A program made the position numbers and the translations under genes. A stretch of DNA of 64,000 nucleotides from Micromonospora sp. NBC_01699. GTDB lineage: Bacteria; Actinomycetota; Actinomycetes; Mycobacteriales; Micromonosporaceae. The DNA is taken from positions 2,170,001 through 2,234,000 of the forward strand of contig NZ_CP109199.1 of assembly GCF_036250065.1 (NCBI RefSeq). The letters run 5' to 3'. Numbering within the stretch: the stretch's first letter is position 1; each line of letters opens with the position of its first letter. The notes below the pieces were generated by a model that ran no database searches, was not told the origin of the DNA, and saw nothing but the letters and a program-made list of their open reading frames with translations. Shown here piece by piece: positions 55,270 through 63,898 of the stretch.

Positions 55270-55898
55270 CCGGCCGACTGGTCGGACTGCGCCCGATGCA
55301 GGCCGACGACCTCGACTTTCTCACCGACCTGGCGAACGCGCCGCAGGTACGCGGCAACGTCGTGGGCTGGGACTGGCCGGTGGCGCGCGACGCCCAGCGG
55401 GACTGGTTCCAGGGCGCCTCCCGCGATCCCCGCAACCGCCGGCTCACCGTGGTCGACCGGATCACCGGGGGACCGGTCGGCCTGACCGGGTTGTGGGAGG
55501 TCGACTGGCACAACCGGTCCGCCCTGACCGCCGTCAAGCTCATGCCCGGCGCGACGCCGAGGGGCGCCGGCACCGACTCGATCATGCTGACCATGGCCTG
55601 GGCGTTCTACGACGTCGGGCTGCGCCGGCTGCACAGCACCATCCTCGACTTCAATGCCGGCAGTCTCGGCGCCTACGTGCGGCGATGCGGCTGGCAGGTC
55701 GAGGGGTGCGACCGGGAGGCGGTGTTCCGCCGGGGCCGGTGGCACGACCTGACCCGGGTGGCGATCCTGCGGCCGGAGTTCGACGCCCTGCCCGACGCCC
55801 CGGAGTACGTCGAGCGCGCCTGCGGCCCGACCCCGGTGCCGGTCCAGCCCACCCCGGACCACCCGGCCCGGCACCTCGACCCGGCCGCCCGTATTTGA
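55263..55898 (+). CDS. GNAT-family N-acetyltransferase (RimJ/RimL-like)
   Basis: A 211-residue acetyltransferase overlapping the preceding gene by seven bases. It starts RLVGLRPMQADDLDFLTDLA and holds the acetyl-CoA region KLMPGATPRGAGTDSIML (a degenerate R-G-x-G-x-G/A loop), then RLHSTILDFNAGSLGAYVRR and GWQVEGCDREAV. In this operon it probably acetylates an amino sugar. The tail is Pro-rich. Confidence 0.8.
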   Translation: MLTGRLVGLRPMQADDLDFLTDLANAPQVRGNVVGWDWPVARDAQRDWFQGASRDPRNRRLTVVDRITGGPVGLTGLWEVDWHNRSALTAVKLMPGATPRGAGTDSIMLTMAWAFYDVGLRRLHSTILDFNAGSLGAYVRRCGWQVEGCDREAVFRRGRWHDLTRVAILRPEFDALPDAPEYVERACGPTPVPVQPTPDHPARHLDPAARI

Positions 55899-55913
55899 CG
55901 TTCGACCGTTCCC

Positions 55914-55961
55914 CGTCCAGCACCCGAACCGTCCAGCACCCGAACCGTTCAGCACCCGAAC
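55914..55961 (+). repeat. 16-bp tandem repeat, three copies, upstream of a glycosyltransferase gene
   Basis: Copies CGTCCAGCACCCGAAC start at 55914 and 55930; a third with one change starts at 55946, and a partial one follows. They lie in the only sizeable gap of the operon, before GTG 55985. They may be binding sites or slippage products. Confidence 0.8.
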
Positions 55962-55984
55962 AGTCCAGAAGGGACAGACCGACA

Positions 55985-57280
55985 GTGACAGGACTGCGCG
56001 TGGCCATCCTGTTCAAGCACCGGCAGAGCGGCCGATGGCTCCTCCCGCAGGTGGAGGAGCTCCGCCGCCGTGGCCACCAGGTGCTGGTGGTGCTGCCACC
56101 GGGCCCCGGACCACTGCCGGCGGAACTGGCCCGGCGCGGGTTCGAGGTGGTCGAGTCGCCGTTCGACTTCCGCTTCCGGCCCAGCCCGGCGACGCTGCGC
56201 GGCCTGTGGCGGCTGCGCCGGCTGCTGCGCGACCTGCGGCTCGACATCCTCAAATACCACCTGTACGCGTCCGCCCTCGCCGCCCGGTTCACCTCGGTCG
56301 GGCTCCGGCTCGGCCGGGTGCACGTGGTCGTCGGCCCGCTGTTCCTCGAATCCCGAATCATCCGGCTGGTCGAACGCTGGCTCTGGCGCGCGGACGACGT
56401 CATCGTCTGCGGCACCGAGTACACCTCCCGCCGCTACGGCGCCCTCGGCGTACCGGCGGAACGCCGCCCGTCGACCACCCCCGGCATCGACACCGGCCAC
56501 TTCAGCCGGGAACGTTTCGTCGCCGAGCAGCGTGCCGTGGCCGGGCCGGCGGTCACCGGGCGGCAACCGGTGGTGGCCCAGCGGCGTTCCGACGGGCAGC
56601 GGTCGGGACCGACCGGGACCGACGGGCCGACCGCAGCGGACCTGCGGGCCAAGATCCGGGCCGAGCTGGGCATCGACCAGGACGCGTTCGTCGTGGTCAT
56701 GGTCGCCTACGTGTACGCGCCCAAGCGGCTGACGTACCACGGGCGGGGGATCAAGGGGCACGACATCCTGCTCCCCGCCTGGCAGTCGTTCCAGGCCCGA
56801 CGCCCCCGCTCCCACCTGCTGCTGATCGGCGGCGGGTTCTCCCCGGCCGGCGAGCGGCACCGCCGGGAACTCGTGCACCGGTTCGAGGTGGACGCCGACC
56901 CGAGCATCACCTGGCTGGAATCGGTGACCGAGGTACGCCCGTACTACAACGCGTCCGACCTGAGCGTCAGCCCGTCGCTGTCGGAGGGGCACGGCGCCCC
57001 GGTCGAGGCGGGCGCGATGAGCCTGCCGAGCATCGTCAGCGACGCCGGAGGGCTGCCCGAGGTGGTCGACAAGGCCAGCGGTTGGGTCGTACCGGCGGGC
57101 CGGGTCGGGCCGCTGGAGGCGGCGCTGGCGTCGGCGTACCGGGAGTTCGGTGCGGGGGTGCTGCCGCGCCGGGGCGACGCCGCCCGCGAACGGATGGTGC
57201 GGTTCTTCGACCACGGACCGGCGGCCGAGGCGATCGCCGACATCGTGGAACGGACGGCGGCGGAGGTACGGTCCCGATGA
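55985..57280 (+). CDS. GT4-family glycosyltransferase
   Basis: A 431-residue GT-B enzyme. It starts with VAILFKHRQSGRWLLPQVEE, and the C-terminal nucleotide-binding half includes LLLIGGGFSPAGERHR and the acceptor/donor motif SPSLSEGHGAPVEAGAMSLP. An insertion of about 60 residues with Arg/Gly/Thr-rich sequence (QRRSDGQRSGPTGTDG) lies in the middle and looks disordered. It adds a sugar to the lipid-linked oligosaccharide. GTG 55985 was chosen; AAGGGA lies upstream. Confidence 0.85.
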   Translation: MTGLRVAILFKHRQSGRWLLPQVEELRRRGHQVLVVLPPGPGPLPAELARRGFEVVESPFDFRFRPSPATLRGLWRLRRLLRDLRLDILKYHLYASALAARFTSVGLRLGRVHVVVGPLFLESRIIRLVERWLWRADDVIVCGTEYTSRRYGALGVPAERRPSTTPGIDTGHFSRERFVAEQRAVAGPAVTGRQPVVAQRRSDGQRSGPTGTDGPTAADLRAKIRAELGIDQDAFVVVMVAYVYAPKRLTYHGRGIKGHDILLPAWQSFQARRPRSHLLLIGGGFSPAGERHRRELVHRFEVDADPSITWLESVTEVRPYYNASDLSVSPSLSEGHGAPVEAGAMSLPSIVSDAGGLPEVVDKASGWVVPAGRVGPLEAALASAYREFGAGVLPRRGDAARERMVRFFDHGPAAEAIADIVERTAAEVRSR

Positions 57281-58479
57281 GAGTGGTGGTGACCAGCGAG
57301 ACCCGGTTCTCCCGTACGCCGGACGGCTCGGTCTGGACCCAGGACGGTCCCGCGTACCCGTTCTTCAGCCGGTACCTGGCGGCGTTCGACACCGTCCGGG
57401 TGGTGGCCCGGATCCGGCAGGTCGACGAGCCGGCCGGCGGCTCGCACCGGGTCGACGGTCCCGGGGTCGAACTCTGGCCGGTGCCGCACTACATCGGGCC
57501 GCGCCAGTACCTGTCCCGCTGGCGGGAGATCCGGCAGGCGGTGTGCGCCGCCGCCCGGCCCGGCGACGCGGTGATCCTGCGCGTTCCGTCGCCCACCGGG
57601 TCGATGCTGGCCGGCTGGCGGGAGCGGCAACGGCTGCCGTACGCGGTGGAGGTCGTCGGCGACCCGTACGACGTGTTCGCCCCCGGTGTGGTGGACCACC
57701 CGCTGCGCCCGTTCCTGCGGCACTGGGGCACCACCCGGTTGCGCCACCTGTGCCGCCGCGCCGGCGCGGTCGCGTACGTCACCGAGCGCCACCTCCAGTC
57801 CCGCTACCCGACCCGGCCCGGTACGGTCAGCGCCGCCTACTCCAGCGTGGACCTGCCCGCCGACGCGTTCGTGTCCGGCCCCCGGCGGATCGAGCGGTCA
57901 CCGAGGCCGGGCACCCTGATCTCGATCGGTTCGCTGGACCAGCTCTACAAGGGCATCGACACCGTGATCGAGGCGCTCGCCCAGCTCACCGGCACCGGAA
58001 TCGACGCCCGGCTGGTGCACCTCGGCGACGGCCGGTTCCGGCCCCGCCTCGAACAGCTCGCCGCCCGACTCGGGGTGGCCGACCGGGTCACCTTCGCCGG
58101 CACCGTACCGGCGGGCGCGGCGGTCCGCGCGCACCTGGACGCGGCCGACCTGGTGGTGATGCCGTCCCGGACCGAGGGCCTGCCCCGCGCGTTGATCGAG
58201 GCGATGGCGCGCGGCCTGCCGGCGGTCGGCTCCACCGTCGGCGGCATCCCCGAACTGCTCGCCGACGCCGACCTGGTGTCGCCGGACGACCCGGCCGCCC
58301 TGACCGAGGCGATCCGCCGGTTCCTCACCCAGCCGGAGCGGCTCTCCGCCGCCTCGGCCCGGAACCTGAACCGGGCCCGGGACTACTCGCTCGCCTCGCT
58401 GCGCCCGCGCCGGGACCAGTTCTACCGCACGGTGCGCGACGCGACCGCACGCCGCACCCCGGTCGGTGGTCGGACATGA
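57277..58479 (+). CDS. GT4-family glycosyltransferase
   Basis: A 400-residue glycosyltransferase starting four bases inside the previous gene. It has VVVTSETRFSRTPDGSVWTQ at the start, ISIGSLDQLYKGIDTVIEAL in the donor domain and the GT4 motif SRTEGLPRALIEAMARGLP. It is likely a second sugar-adding step of the repeat unit. Donor and linkage cannot be read from sequence. Confidence 0.9.
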   Translation: MRVVVTSETRFSRTPDGSVWTQDGPAYPFFSRYLAAFDTVRVVARIRQVDEPAGGSHRVDGPGVELWPVPHYIGPRQYLSRWREIRQAVCAAARPGDAVILRVPSPTGSMLAGWRERQRLPYAVEVVGDPYDVFAPGVVDHPLRPFLRHWGTTRLRHLCRRAGAVAYVTERHLQSRYPTRPGTVSAAYSSVDLPADAFVSGPRRIERSPRPGTLISIGSLDQLYKGIDTVIEALAQLTGTGIDARLVHLGDGRFRPRLEQLAARLGVADRVTFAGTVPAGAAVRAHLDAADLVVMPSRTEGLPRALIEAMARGLPAVGSTVGGIPELLADADLVSPDDPAALTEAIRRFLTQPERLSAASARNLNRARDYSLASLRPRRDQFYRTVRDATARRTPVGGRT

Positions 58480-59663
58480 CCAGCTCACCGACCCGCCGGG
58501 ACCGGCTCGGCGACCACCCCACCCGGCCGGGCGAGTGCCCGTACCCGGTCACCGACCGGGCGGTACGGGTGACGCACGTGATTGGCTGGCTGGACCGGGG
58601 CGGGGCGGAGACCGTCTCGCTCGACCTGTGCCGGGCGATCCCGTCCACCGACGTACGGCAGACCTTCGTCACCCTGAACGGGCGCGAGGGCAGCCTCGCC
58701 GACGACTTCCGGGCCACCGGCGCCGGGGTGACCCAGTGCCCGGTTACCCCGCTGCGTACCTTCGGGCCCCGGCTGTGGCGCTGCCTGCGGGCGCTGCGAC
58801 CCGACGTGGTCGTCTCCCACGTCAGCCTCACCAGCGCGGTGATCCTGCTGGTCGCCCGCTTCGCCGGGGTGCCGGTGCGGATCGCCCGGATGTGGAGCGA
58901 GGGCGACGGCCGCCCCGACACCCGCGCCCGCCGGATCCGCAGGGCCGTGCTGCGCCGACTGCTCCGCCGGGTCGCCACCGACGTGCTCGGCGTGACCACG
59001 GCGGCGCTCGCCCTCGCCGGCCCGCCGACCGGGGACCGCCGCTACCGGGTGCTCTACAACAGCGTCGACCCGAGCCGGGTGGGCGGCTGGGAACGCGAGG
59101 CCGCCCGGTCCCGGTGGCGGTTGCCGAGCGACGTGCCGGTGCTGGCGTACCTGGGTCGGTCGGCACCGGAGAAGAACCGGCCGTTCCTGATCGAGGTGCA
59201 CCGCGCCGTACGCGCCCACCGGCCGGACGCCCGGCTGTTCGTGGTCGGGCCGGGCGGCGCCGACGACCTGCTCGGGGCGTACCCGGAGATTGTCGACGAC
59301 CCGCTGGTGGTGCTCGCCGGGGAGTCCGACGAGATCGCCTCCGTGCTCGCCGCCACCGACGTGCTGCTGCTGCCGTCGCGGCGGGAGGGACTGCCGGGCG
59401 TGGTGCTGGAGGCGCTGGCCGCCGGGGTTCCGGTGCTCGCGACCGACCTGCCGTGCCTGCGCGAGGTCGAACCCCGCGTACGCGGACTCGCCCTGCTGCC
59501 GCTCGCCGACGGCCCGCAGCGGTGGGCGGACGCGGCGGTGGCCCAGATCCAACTCGGCCCGGTGGAGCGTGCGGAGATCCGCCGGAGCCTGCACTCGTCG
59601 CCGTTCCTGCTGGCCAACGCCGTCGCGCAGTGGCGGACCCTCTGGACGATCGGCCGCCGATGA
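58476..59663 (+). CDS. GT4-family glycosyltransferase
   Basis: A 395-residue glycosyltransferase. The acceptor domain starts THVIGWLDRGGAETVSLDLC, typical of GT4; the donor domain has LAYLGRSAPEKNRPFLIEVH and SRREGLPGVVLEALAAGVP. It overlaps both neighbours by four bases. With the two preceding enzymes it gives a repeat unit of at least three or four sugars. Confidence 0.9.
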   Translation: MTSSPTRRDRLGDHPTRPGECPYPVTDRAVRVTHVIGWLDRGGAETVSLDLCRAIPSTDVRQTFVTLNGREGSLADDFRATGAGVTQCPVTPLRTFGPRLWRCLRALRPDVVVSHVSLTSAVILLVARFAGVPVRIARMWSEGDGRPDTRARRIRRAVLRRLLRRVATDVLGVTTAALALAGPPTGDRRYRVLYNSVDPSRVGGWEREAARSRWRLPSDVPVLAYLGRSAPEKNRPFLIEVHRAVRAHRPDARLFVVGPGGADDLLGAYPEIVDDPLVVLAGESDEIASVLAATDVLLLPSRREGLPGVVLEALAAGVPVLATDLPCLREVEPRVRGLALLPLADGPQRWADAAVAQIQLGPVERAEIRRSLHSSPFLLANAVAQWRTLWTIGRR

Positions 59664-61339
59664 GGTCCACACCGCCCGGTCCGGCGGGCCACCTCAACGG
59701 TCAGGTCGGCCACGTCGGCGGTCCGCCGAACCAGGTCAGCGGTCCGGTCGACCGGGCCGGCTCGCCCCGTACCGTGGACGCGCCACGCCCGGCGGGCCGG
59801 ATCGGGCCGGCGGGCCGCAACCGGCCCACCGGTCGCGGCCGGCGGTCGGGCCGGACCGGGCCGGACACCGTGAACTGGGCCCTGGCCGGCGGGCTGGTGT
59901 CGGCGGTCAGCCTGCTGCTGGCGATCCTCGACGCCCGGCTGCACCACTGGTTCCTGCTCCCGGTCACCGCCTGCGGGGTGCTGATCGCCCTCGACGTGGT
60001 CGGCTGGTTCCGCCGCCAGTTCGACATCTTCGACCCGCAGGCCCTGCTCGGACTGCTCGGGCTGCACTTCTTCTACCTGGCCCCGATCCTGCACGTCACA
60101 CTCGACCACTGGGCACTGTTCGTCAGCCCGCCACAGGAGTGGCGCGACGCGCTCGGCGCGATGGCGATCCTGAACCTGATCGGCCTGCTGATCTACCGGT
60201 GGCTGCTGTCGTACCCGGTCCGCGGCCGGCACACCGCGTGGCGCGTGCGACTCAACGTGTCCCGGTTCTACCTGGTCGGCTCGCTGGCGGTGGCCGCCGG
60301 GGTGCTCGCGTTCGGCTTCGAGATCGTCGTGTTCGGCGGCCTGAGCGGATTCCTGGCCGTGATGACCCAGGACCGCGAGGCGCTCACCGGCATGGGTTGG
60401 CTGCTGATGCTCGCCGAGTCGTTCCCGCTGATCGCCTTCGCGCTGGTCCTGGTCAGGTGGCGGGAGGCGCTGGCCCGGCGCCGGTCGCTGGTGGTGTGGC
60501 TGCTGGTCAGCCTGGCCGCGGTCCAGTTCCTGGTCGGCGGGCTGCGGGGCAGCCGGAGCAACACCGTCTGGCCGATGCTGCTCGCCCTGATCCTGGTCCA
60601 CCTCATCGTCTTCACCATCTCCCGCAAGGCGTTGCTGGTCTGCGGGCTGATCTTCGTGCTGTTCATGTACCTGTACGGCCTCTACAAGAGCGCCGGGGTC
60701 GAGGTGGTCGACGTCGTACGCGGTGACCGCAGCATCGAGCAGATCTCCTCGGAAACCGGGCGGGACCTGCCGAAAGTCCTGCTCAACGACCTCGCTCGGG
60801 CCGACATGCAGGCGGTGCTGCTGGAACGCAAGCGCCACGGCGAGGGCGACCTCGGGTACGGCGTCACGTACCTCGGTGCGGTCACCCTGCTGGCGCCGGG
60901 CTGGCTGCTGCCCGAGCGCCCGACCACCAAGCTCGTCATCGGCACCGAGGTCCTGCTCGGGCCGGGCAGCTACGACCGGGAGACCGGCCAGTGGGCGACC
61001 AGGATCTACGGCATCGCGGGCGAGGCGATGCTCAACTTCGGCCCGGTCGGCGCGGTCGCCTCGTTCGTCCCGCTCGGCCTGCTGGTCCGCTGGTCCCGAC
61101 GGTTCTACCGACGTGCCCGTGACCAGCCCGACCTGGTGCCGAAACTGCTGGCTCCCGCACTAGGCGTGGCAACCGTCCTGGTCCTCAGCAGCGACCTCGA
61201 CAACATCGTCGTCTTCCTCCTCGGCCGCTTCATCCCCCTAGCCACCATAACCCTCCTAGCCCTAACCTCCACCCCCCTCTCCCCCCGCCCCCTCTCCCCC
61301 CGCCCCCTGTCTCCGCGATCTAGGGCGAATGGGGGCTAG
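59660..61339 (+). CDS. Wzy-like polysaccharide polymerase (O-antigen ligase/polymerase type)
   Basis: A 559-residue integral membrane protein. The first ~70 residues are cytoplasmic, Gly/Arg/Pro-rich and disordered. About ten to twelve membrane segments follow, with one large external loop (VEVVDVVRGDRSIEQISSET through VLLGPGSYDRETGQ). This layout fits Wzy-type polymerases of surface polysaccharides. The C-terminus is a repeat PLSPRPLSPRPLSPRS encoded by a C-rich tract, next to the terminal hairpin, and may be a recent 3' extension. Confidence 0.75.
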   Translation: MRSTPPGPAGHLNGQVGHVGGPPNQVSGPVDRAGSPRTVDAPRPAGRIGPAGRNRPTGRGRRSGRTGPDTVNWALAGGLVSAVSLLLAILDARLHHWFLLPVTACGVLIALDVVGWFRRQFDIFDPQALLGLLGLHFFYLAPILHVTLDHWALFVSPPQEWRDALGAMAILNLIGLLIYRWLLSYPVRGRHTAWRVRLNVSRFYLVGSLAVAAGVLAFGFEIVVFGGLSGFLAVMTQDREALTGMGWLLMLAESFPLIAFALVLVRWREALARRRSLVVWLLVSLAAVQFLVGGLRGSRSNTVWPMLLALILVHLIVFTISRKALLVCGLIFVLFMYLYGLYKSAGVEVVDVVRGDRSIEQISSETGRDLPKVLLNDLARADMQAVLLERKRHGEGDLGYGVTYLGAVTLLAPGWLLPERPTTKLVIGTEVLLGPGSYDRETGQWATRIYGIAGEAMLNFGPVGAVASFVPLGLLVRWSRRFYRRARDQPDLVPKLLAPALGVATVLVLSSDLDNIVVFLLGRFIPLATITLLALTSTPLSPRPLSPRPLSPRSRANGG

Positions 61340-61375
61340 ATGATCTCCGATCGCCACCATTCGCCCTAGATCGCG
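61314..61375. terminator. Hairpin between convergent wzy-like and kinase genes
   Basis: Nineteen bases at 61314-61332 (starting CGCGATCTAGGG) are perfectly complementary to 61357-61375. The left arm covers the end of the wzy-like gene including its last codons. It would terminate both convergent transcripts. A C-rich tract lies before it and a G-rich tract after it. Confidence 0.75.
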
Positions 61376-61445
61376 AAAGAGGGGGGTGGGGGAGGGGGGA
61401 GAGGGGAGGGGAGGGAGGGGGTTATGGGAGGGGGAGGGTGAGGGT
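61376..61445 (+). repeat. G-rich tract, possible quadruplex-forming
   Basis: From 61385 to about 61440 the plus strand is almost only G with single A or T (GGGGGGTGGGGGAGGGGGG). The mirror C-rich tract is 61269-61310. The tract overlaps the end of the kinase gene (minus strand), where it codes for TLPLP-type residues. At least six runs of four or more G could form quadruplexes. Confidence 0.7.
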
Positions 61446-63191
61446 GAAGGTGGTGCCGGTGCCGGGGGTGCTGGTTACGGTGATGGTGCCGCCGTGGGCG
61501 GTGACGATCTGTTGGGTGATGGCGAGTCCGAGGCCGCTGCCGCCGGTGCCCCGCCCACGGGCCGAGTCCGCCCGCCAGAACCGGTCGAACACGTGCGGCA
61601 GTGCGTCGGGCGCGATGCCCGAGCCGTCGTCGGACACCCGTACGAGCGCGGACGTGGTGTCGATCCGGGAGGCGTACAGGGTGACGTTGCCGCCCGGTGC
61701 GGTGGCCCGCAGCGCGTTGGTGATCAGGTTGCCCACCACCTGCCGTAACCGGTCCGGGTCGGCGTGCACGGTGACCGGCTCGGCGACCGCCCGCAGGGTG
61801 ATCCCGGCCGCCTCGGCCAGCGCCAGGTGGGCGGTACGGCAGGTCTCCAGCAACTCGGCCAGGTCGACGAACACCCTGTGGTACGCGAGCGTGCCCGCCT
61901 CGGCCAGCGCCAGCTCCTGGAGGTCGTCGACGATCCGCTGCTGGAGCACCGCCTCCTCGTGCAGCGAGGCGAACAGCTCCGGGTCCGGGGTGATCACCCC
62001 GTCCTTGAGCGCCTCCAGGTAGCCGCGCAGGTTCGCCAGCGGGCTGCGCAGTTCGTGCGCGACGTCGGCGACCAGCCGGCGTTGTCGCTCCTCACCCCGT
62101 TGCAGCGAGTCGGCCATCTGGTTGAACGAGCGGCCCAGTTCGGCCAGCTCGTCCCGGCCCTCGACCGGCACCCTGCCCCCGAGGTCGCCCCGGCCGAGCC
62201 GCTGCGCGGCGGCGGTGAGCCGGCCGATCGGGCGGAGCACCCGGTGGCTCAGCAACGCGGTGCAGAGGATCGCGACCCCGGCCACGCCGGCCACCCCGGC
62301 CAGCATCGGCCCGCTGGTCAGCGCCGCTGCCGGGTCGCCCTGCGCGCCCAGGTAGAGCCGCGCCGGCTGCGGCGCCACGTCGTTGATCTGAAGGTTGAAG
62401 ACCTGGGTCAGGCAGTTGATCGTGTCGTCCGGGGTCGTGGAGCCATCGGTGGGGATCGGTACGGGTCGCACCGAGCTGCTGCCCGTCGGTTGCGTCGGCG
62501 CGAGCGGGCTGCCGCTATCCGGCGTGGCCCGGTCGGGGCTGTTGGGTGCCGGCAAGGAGTCTTTCGAGGCGATGCAGTTGTCGGTCCTGGTCAGGTCGGC
62601 CTCGGTGTCCCGTCCCGCCTGGGCGGTGCCGACCCGGCAGTTTTCGGTCAGGTCCGGGGCGAACCGCTCGTCGTCCGCGGTGGGCTCGAACGCGGGCACA
62701 CCGAGCGCGCCGGGTGTGGTGGTCACTCCGACCCCCGATCGGGTGAGGCAGGCGGCGAGGAGAATCCCGGAGCGGTAGTTCCCGATCGCGTTGACCGTGC
62801 TCGCGGCGAGCTGCGCGGTGGGTACGCCGGCCAGCGACAGGGTCGGTCGCGGGTTGACCAAGGCGCTGAGCGGGCCGAGCGGTCGGGTGGCCCGGTCCGG
62901 GTTCTCCTCGGTGTCGGTGTCGACCACCACGTCGACGTCGGTTTCCAGATGGATCCGCTGGCCGGTGTCGCGGTGCAGCCGCTGGACCAGGGTGGGTACC
63001 CCCTCCCAGGTGCCCTGGCGGCTGGCGTACGCCCTGAGTTCGGAGCTGATCATGTCGATCTGTGCCTGGTCGGCGCTGGCCGTGGCGCTGAGCTGCTGAC
63101 GGGCCTGGCGCAGGGTCAGCCAGGCGGTTGCCCCGGTCGCACTGAGCGCCACGAGCATGACCAGCCCCAGCACCCGGAACCGGAAGCTCAC
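61422..63191 (-). CDS. Sensor histidine kinase
   Basis: A 589-residue membrane kinase (GTG start, overlapping the regulator stop). The first membrane segment is residues about 5-25 and the second about 295-320; the extracellular part between them is ~270 residues with four Cys (in AACLTRSG, ENCRVG, DNCIAS and INCLTQ). HAMP follows, then the DHp domain with phosphorylated His in VADVAHELRSPL, and the ATPase domain with GNLITNALRATAPG, DDGSGIAPDALP and GGSGLGLAITQQ. It signals to the regulator at 63188. Confidence 0.9.
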   Translation of the reverse strand: MSFRFRVLGLVMLVALSATGATAWLTLRQARQQLSATASADQAQIDMISSELRAYASRQGTWEGVPTLVQRLHRDTGQRIHLETDVDVVVDTDTEENPDRATRPLGPLSALVNPRPTLSLAGVPTAQLAASTVNAIGNYRSGILLAACLTRSGVGVTTTPGALGVPAFEPTADDERFAPDLTENCRVGTAQAGRDTEADLTRTDNCIASKDSLPAPNSPDRATPDSGSPLAPTQPTGSSSVRPVPIPTDGSTTPDDTINCLTQVFNLQINDVAPQPARLYLGAQGDPAAALTSGPMLAGVAGVAGVAILCTALLSHRVLRPIGRLTAAAQRLGRGDLGGRVPVEGRDELAELGRSFNQMADSLQRGEERQRRLVADVAHELRSPLANLRGYLEALKDGVITPDPELFASLHEEAVLQQRIVDDLQELALAEAGTLAYHRVFVDLAELLETCRTAHLALAEAAGITLRAVAEPVTVHADPDRLRQVVGNLITNALRATAPGGNVTLYASRIDTTSALVRVSDDGSGIAPDALPHVFDRFWRADSARGRGTGGSGLGLAITQQIVTAHGGTITVTSTPGTGTTFTLTLPLP

Positions 63192-63898
63192 GACGTGACC
63201 GCCGCCGGAACACCCGTGTCGGAGAACCGGTAGCCGCGGCCGAAGACGGTCTGCACGTACCGGGGTTCGGTGGCGTCGGCCTCGATCTTGCGGCGCAGGT
63301 TCATCACGTGTACGTCGACCGTGCGTTCCAGTACGTAGTGGTCGAACCCGAACGCCTTGTCGATGATCTGTGCCCGGGTGAACGCCCGGCCCGGTTCGCT
63401 GGCCAGCACCTCCAGGATGCCGAACTCCTTGGCGGTCAGCACTATCGGCCGCCCGGAGATCCGTACCTCGAACCGGCCGGCGTCGATCTCCAGGTCACCG
63501 ACCCGCAGTACCGCCTGCCCGCCCGCGCTGACCACACCGGCGCGGCGCAGCAGTGCCCGTACCCGGGCGGCCAGCTCACGAGGGCTGTACGGCTTGGTCA
63601 GGTAGTCGTCGGCGCCGAGATCGAGACCGAGCAGGATGTCGTCCTCGGTGGTACGGGCGGTCAGCAGCAGGATCGGCAGGTCCGACTCGGCCCGCAGCAC
63701 CCGACACACGTCCAGCCCGTCGACCACCGGCATCATCACGTCGAGCACCACCAGGTCGGGGCGGCGGGCCCGTACCTGGTCGAGGGCGGCCCGACCGTCG
63801 CCGACCAGCAGGACGCTGTGTCCCTCCCGTTCGAGGTAGATCCGAACGAGGTTCGCCTGCTTGCGATCGTCCTCGGCAACCAGGATCCGTGCGCCCAT
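63188..63898 (-). CDS. OmpR-family response regulator
   Basis: A 236-residue regulator. The receiver domain has Asp10/Asp11 in VAEDD, phospho-acceptor Asp53 in LVVLDVMMP and Lys in LTKPYSPRE; the C-terminal winged helix has VLTAKEFGILEVLASEPGRA and RTVDVHVMNLRRKI. ATG 63898 follows GGGGAG; a longer frame to 63937 is not favoured. It is the first gene of the two-gene operon with the kinase. Its targets are unknown; the polysaccharide locus next door is one candidate. Confidence 0.95.
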   Translation of the reverse strand: MGARILVAEDDRKQANLVRIYLEREGHSVLLVGDGRAALDQVRARRPDLVVLDVMMPVVDGLDVCRVLRAESDLPILLLTARTTEDDILLGLDLGADDYLTKPYSPRELAARVRALLRRAGVVSAGGQAVLRVGDLEIDAGRFEVRISGRPIVLTAKEFGILEVLASEPGRAFTRAQIIDKAFGFDHYVLERTVDVHVMNLRRKIEADATEPRYVQTVFGRGYRFSDTGVPAAVTS

